Shown here: positions 6,998 to 9,170 of the stretch, piece by piece
How the letters are laid out: every line of letters begins with the position of its first letter
Numbering within the stretch: position 1 is the first letter of the stretch
Made by a program: the position numbers and the translations under genes
The notes under the pieces: model-generated
The model's database searches: none
Seen by the model: the letters and a program-made list of their open reading frames with translations, nothing else
What the model was told of the DNA's origin: nothing
DNA from: E44-bin32 sp034430615
GTDB lineage: Bacteria > Chloroflexota > Anaerolineae > Anaerolineales > E44-bin32
Assembly (NCBI GenBank): GCA_034430615.1
Contig: DAOUEJ010000156.1
Location: 1 to 9,170, forward strand
Length of the DNA: 9,170 bases
Reading direction: 5' to 3'

Positions 6998-7765
6998 TCA
7001 GACATAGAGCCGGTCGCGGTCGACCTCCTCGCGCAGGATTCTGAGTTCCTCCGCACTCGGCTCAGGATTCTGGTCAATCACATCCGCAAGCTGCAGTTCA
7101 AATCCGGTGTTCTCCAGCACCTGCTCGATTGACACCCCCGGCTGGGTCGCCAGCAGTTGCATCCGTTTGCTCTCCGGCTCATAGCCGAGGATCGCCAGGT
7201 TGGATACAACCCGGAAGGGGCCCGTCCCGCGCGGCAGCCCGGCCGCCACTCGCGCTCCCGGACCTGTCAGATACCCTGGCGTGGTGATGAAATCGACCTT
7301 CTCCACGAAGCGCCGGGCGTCGTGGCGCATGATGGCGATCGTTCGCCAGCAGTGTGAGCCGACATCGTTTCCCCCACCACTGCCCGGGAGCCGTACCTTG
7401 GGGTGATCGTGTTCACCGATGACGGTGCTGTTTAGATTGCCATACGGATCGATCTGCGCGCCGCCGAGAAAGCCGTACTCGATGAAGCCGCGCTGTGCGG
7501 TCTCAACGATGTCCAGGATCCCCGAAGCAGCCAGCGCCCGGTGGAAAGTGCGCCGTTCCCCTACCGCCAGCGGCAGCGAGTCAAGCTGGGCTCCGGTCCC
7601 GCCAAACTCGAAGATGGCCACCAGATCTGGAGCATGCATTTTCTGCGCAAGTGAGGCAGCCAGCATCGGTATCCCGGTTCCAATGAACGCAGTCGTTTTA
7701 TCTGGCATGAGCCTTGCCGCACTGCAAATCAACAACTCACTCGGGTTATAGGCTGACTCGGTCAT
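6998..7765 (-). CDS. Family I CoA-transferase, subunit B (glutaconate CoA-transferase GctB-like)
   Basis: This is a 255-residue cytosolic beta subunit of a heteromeric CoA-transferase that would move CoA between acyl-CoA and a free acid. It follows the GctB pattern along its full length: VGTGxP-like FIGTGIPMLAASLA (27-40), GGAQIDPYGNLNST (101-114), GSGGGND (128-134), KVDFITTPGYLTGPG (156-170) and VLENTGFEL (216-224). Glu53, in IFEFGG, aligns by eye with the catalytic glutamate of Acidaminococcus GctB (about residue 54), so it is probably a true transferase. IpdB, the ring-opening hydrolase subunit of steroid degradation, is the main alternative. The ATG at 7765 has GGGGAGG five bases upstream and overlaps the stop of subunit A by four bases (ATGA), implying translational coupling. 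The substrate is unknown, as no pathway genes adjoin. Confidence 0.92.
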   Translation of the reverse strand: MTESAYNPSELLICSAARLMPDKTTAFIGTGIPMLAASLAQKMHAPDLVAIFEFGGTGAQLDSLPLAVGERRTFHRALAASGILDIVETAQRGFIEYGFLGGAQIDPYGNLNSTVIGEHDHPKVRLPGSGGGNDVGSHCWRTIAIMRHDARRFVEKVDFITTPGYLTGPGARVAAGLPRGTGPFRVVSNLAILGYEPESKRMQLLATQPGVSIEQVLENTGFELQLADVIDQNPEPSAEELRILREEVDRDRLYV

Positions 7766-8739
7766 TGCGACCTCCCCGGGACCATGTCGCGCAGTTCCTG
7801 AAGGCGACCGTTGCCAACCAACTCGAGGTAGGCAGCGTGATCGGGTAGGGCATGGATCGTCCGCTCGAGGTAGGCGGCAGCCGTATCCGGGTCAGCCGAG
7901 GCTTCCACCCACGCCTTTATGGCCGGTTCGTCGCGTTCATAGCAATAGCACATCTCACCAGGATGGGAGCCAAATGGCGCCTCGATCACCGCGTCCACCA
8001 GGTAGTAGGGGATGATCGTCTTCTCCGGATTGGCGCGGATCGTTTCCGTGGGAATAATTTCCTCGGTGCTGATCAGCAAGCGCCTGGAGGCGCGCGCCAT
8101 CTCGGCCGCGAAACCGCTGATTCCATCAATCTGGGCATTTCCGTAAGCATCGGTGCGGTGAACGTGGATCAAGCCGACGTCCAATATCAGCGCTGGAAGC
8201 AGGCAAAGTGGCTCACCTGTAAAGGGGCATTCCACGACCTTGGCGGCGCTGTAGCTTAAGGTGTCGCTCCCCAGCATCGATCGAATCGGGATGAAAGGAA
8301 CTCCCATCGCGGCAGCCTTAAAACGCCAGGCGAGGGCGGCATTGCTCCACTCGACGCACTGTTCCACCCGCCCACTCTCGACTTCCCGCCGCAGCGCCGA
8401 TGAGACGCCATAAACCTCCAATCCGATGTACGTGATATCAAGCGCTTTGACCAGCCCGGCCGCGAGCAGCAGGTCCGCCTCAAGCACGCCCTGCCCCGCC
8501 AGCCTAAGGTCCCCGATGCCCTGGCGGACAATCTCGCGTGTGAGCGACATCGGACAGCGCACGCTGCCATATAGTTCGGTCCCGATGTAATCTCCGGGAT
8601 GAATGAAGCGGCGGACGGCCTCCGCCTCGCTCATGCGCTTATCTACCAGCGCCTTGGGTTTGGCTCTGTTCGACTCGCGGAAGCCATCGAGATCAATTGG
8701 TTGGAGCAGCGGCCCGCTGCCTTCCTGAAGTACCTTCAT
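7762..8739 (-). CDS. Family I CoA-transferase, subunit A (glutaconate CoA-transferase GctA-like)
   Basis: This alpha subunit (325 residues) partners the B subunit encoded directly downstream. Recognisable GctA-type segments are VRRFIHPGDYIG (42-53), REIVRQGIGDLRL (68-80), PFIPIRSMLGSD (148-159), VGLIHVHRTDAYGNAQIDG (188-206), ISTEEIIPTETIR (223-235) and VIEAPFGSHPGEM (251-263). The Gly-Gly-Phe usual after the GD motif is replaced by ELYG (55-58), a difference from classical GctA. The frame is open to an ATG at 8772. I chose the ATG at 8739 because GGAGG (8746-8750) lies six bases upstream, and the 11 extra residues (MRPECGAW…) do not resemble the family. The stop codon overlaps the next start. 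Together the pair probably handles a dicarboxyl- or oxoacyl-CoA; which one cannot be read from sequence. Confidence 0.9.
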   Translation of the reverse strand: MKVLQEGSGPLLQPIDLDGFRESNRAKPKALVDKRMSEAEAVRRFIHPGDYIGTELYGSVRCPMSLTREIVRQGIGDLRLAGQGVLEADLLLAAGLVKALDITYIGLEVYGVSSALRREVESGRVEQCVEWSNAALAWRFKAAAMGVPFIPIRSMLGSDTLSYSAAKVVECPFTGEPLCLLPALILDVGLIHVHRTDAYGNAQIDGISGFAAEMARASRRLLISTEEIIPTETIRANPEKTIIPYYLVDAVIEAPFGSHPGEMCYCYERDEPAIKAWVEASADPDTAAAYLERTIHALPDHAAYLELVGNGRLQELRDMVPGRSQ

Positions 8740-8745
8740 ACCTTG

Positions 8746-8750
8746 CCTCC
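8746..8750 (-). promoter_or_regulatory. Ribosome binding site fixing the start of CoA-transferase A
   Basis: GGAGG on the minus strand is six bases before ATG 8739. The alternative in-frame ATG at 8772 has no comparable site, so the shorter protein is preferred. Confidence 0.65.
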
Positions 8751-8789
8751 ATGCTCCACATTCCGGACGCAAAGGTCAATGATAGATCG

Positions 8790-8806
8790 GGCCAGCATTT
8801 CTGGCC
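8790..8806. repeat. Operator-like inverted repeat upstream of the CoA-transferase operon
   Basis: A perfect inverted repeat, GGCCAG then five bases then CTGGCC, lies about 50 bases upstream of the CoA-transferase A start. It falls between the M23 terminator and the operon, where a promoter is expected. It has no T-run, so it is more likely a protein-binding site than a terminator. No good -35/-10 pair was seen around it. Confidence 0.35.
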
Positions 8807-8829
8807 AATGCATACGCTTTTAATCACAA

Positions 8830-8854
8830 GCGGCGGCCCATTTCGGGTCGCCGC
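8830..8854 (-). terminator. Hairpin terminator after the M23 peptidase
   Basis: A ten-base GC-rich stem (8830-8839 with 8845-8854, loop 8840-8844) lies about 30 bases past the peptidase stop. On the minus strand it has one A·C mismatch and is followed by TTGTGATT, a weak T-run. On the plus strand the mismatch becomes a G·U pair. It separates the peptidase from the CoA-transferase operon. Confidence 0.55.
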
Positions 8855-8885
8855 CGTAAGCATCTTCGAACCTTTCTTGGCGAAA

Positions 8886-9170
8886 TTATTGCAGGTAATT
8901 GAGGGGGTTCACCTTGCCGTAAGCGTCGTTCATCAACTCGAAGTGCAAATGGGGTCCGGTACAGTTGCCCGTGCAACCCATTGCCCCTATCACCCCCCCC
9001 TGGTACACGGATTGGCCACAGCCCACATTGATCGCGCTCAAGTGCGCGTAGAGCGACTGCCAACCGTTGCCGTGATCCAGGACAATCACATAGCCATAAC
9101 CCCAATCGTTCCACCCGGCATACACCACCACGCCTGTATCGGAGGCGAAGATTGCATTGCCTGTATCGCC
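8886..9170 (-). CDS. M23 (LytM-type) peptidoglycan endopeptidase, C-terminal part
   Basis: The last 94 residues of a zinc metallopeptidase are present; the 5' end is off the right edge. The M23 fold is clear: GNAIFASDTGVVVYAG (4-19), VIVLDHGNGW (28-37), LYAHLS (40-45, with His43), then CGQSVYQGGVIGAMG (51-65), and TGPHLHFEL (71-79) with catalytic His74 and zinc ligand His76. The HxxxD zinc motif should lie just upstream, outside the window. Such enzymes are secreted and cut peptide cross-links in the cell wall, or act as inactive activators of other hydrolases; the kept histidines favour an active enzyme. Cys51, Cys66 and Cys70 could form a disulfide in an exported domain. An internal GTG at 9131 is not the start, since the homology continues upstream to the edge. 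The signal peptide and any LysM or SH3 domains cannot be seen. Confidence 0.92.
   Translation of the reverse strand, partial: GDTGNAIFASDTGVVVYAGWNDWGYGYVIVLDHGNGWQSLYAHLSAINVGCGQSVYQGGVIGAMGCTGNCTGPHLHFELMNDAYGKVNPLNYLQ

Noticed and set aside
8740..8772. N-terminal extension of CoA-transferase A to ATG 8772
   Set aside because: The internal ATG at 8739 has a well-placed GGAGG, and the extra 11 residues do not fit the family.
1..9170. CRISPR array, tRNA, rRNA, insertion sequence or phage genes
   Set aside because: No regularly spaced repeats, cloverleaf, transposase motifs or phage-like genes were seen on either strand.

Overview
The window looks like bacterial chromosome of moderately high GC. 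Nearly all coding is on the minus strand. Large zinc-ribbon/cyclase/ATPase/TPR proteins, a second cyclase-ATPase, an M23 peptidase and a GctAB-type CoA-transferase together suggest a soil or sediment bacterium, perhaps Chloroflexota (Anaerolineae-like). No marker gene is present, so that placement is a weak inference.

Layout, in minus-strand transcription order from the right edge. (1) 8886-9170: C-terminal end of a secreted M23 (LytM-type) peptidase, followed by a hairpin terminator (8830-8854). (2) 8739-6998: a two-gene operon for the A and B subunits of a family I CoA-transferase, joined by a 4-base ATGA overlap and closed by tandem hairpins (6925-6976). (3) 6288-6997: about 700 bases without an intact gene. 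On the plus strand this holds the wreck of an aquaporin/MIP gene: a perfect Shine-Dalgarno, an ATT where the start codon should be, the first helix and the last helix, with the middle deleted. (4) 6287-1: three co-directional signalling genes. They are an MFS exporter with a C-terminal cyclic-nucleotide-binding domain, then after 36 bases a zinc-ribbon/class III cyclase/ATPase/TPR protein of 1159 residues, then after 143 bases a second class III cyclase-ATPase that runs off the left edge.

The most interesting unit is the last one. Two genes that could make a cyclic nucleotide lie directly downstream of a transporter that carries a binding domain for one. This suggests a local circuit in which cyclase output, set by the ATPase/TPR sensory region, gates efflux. 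The individual families are known. The three-gene arrangement and the gating idea are inference.
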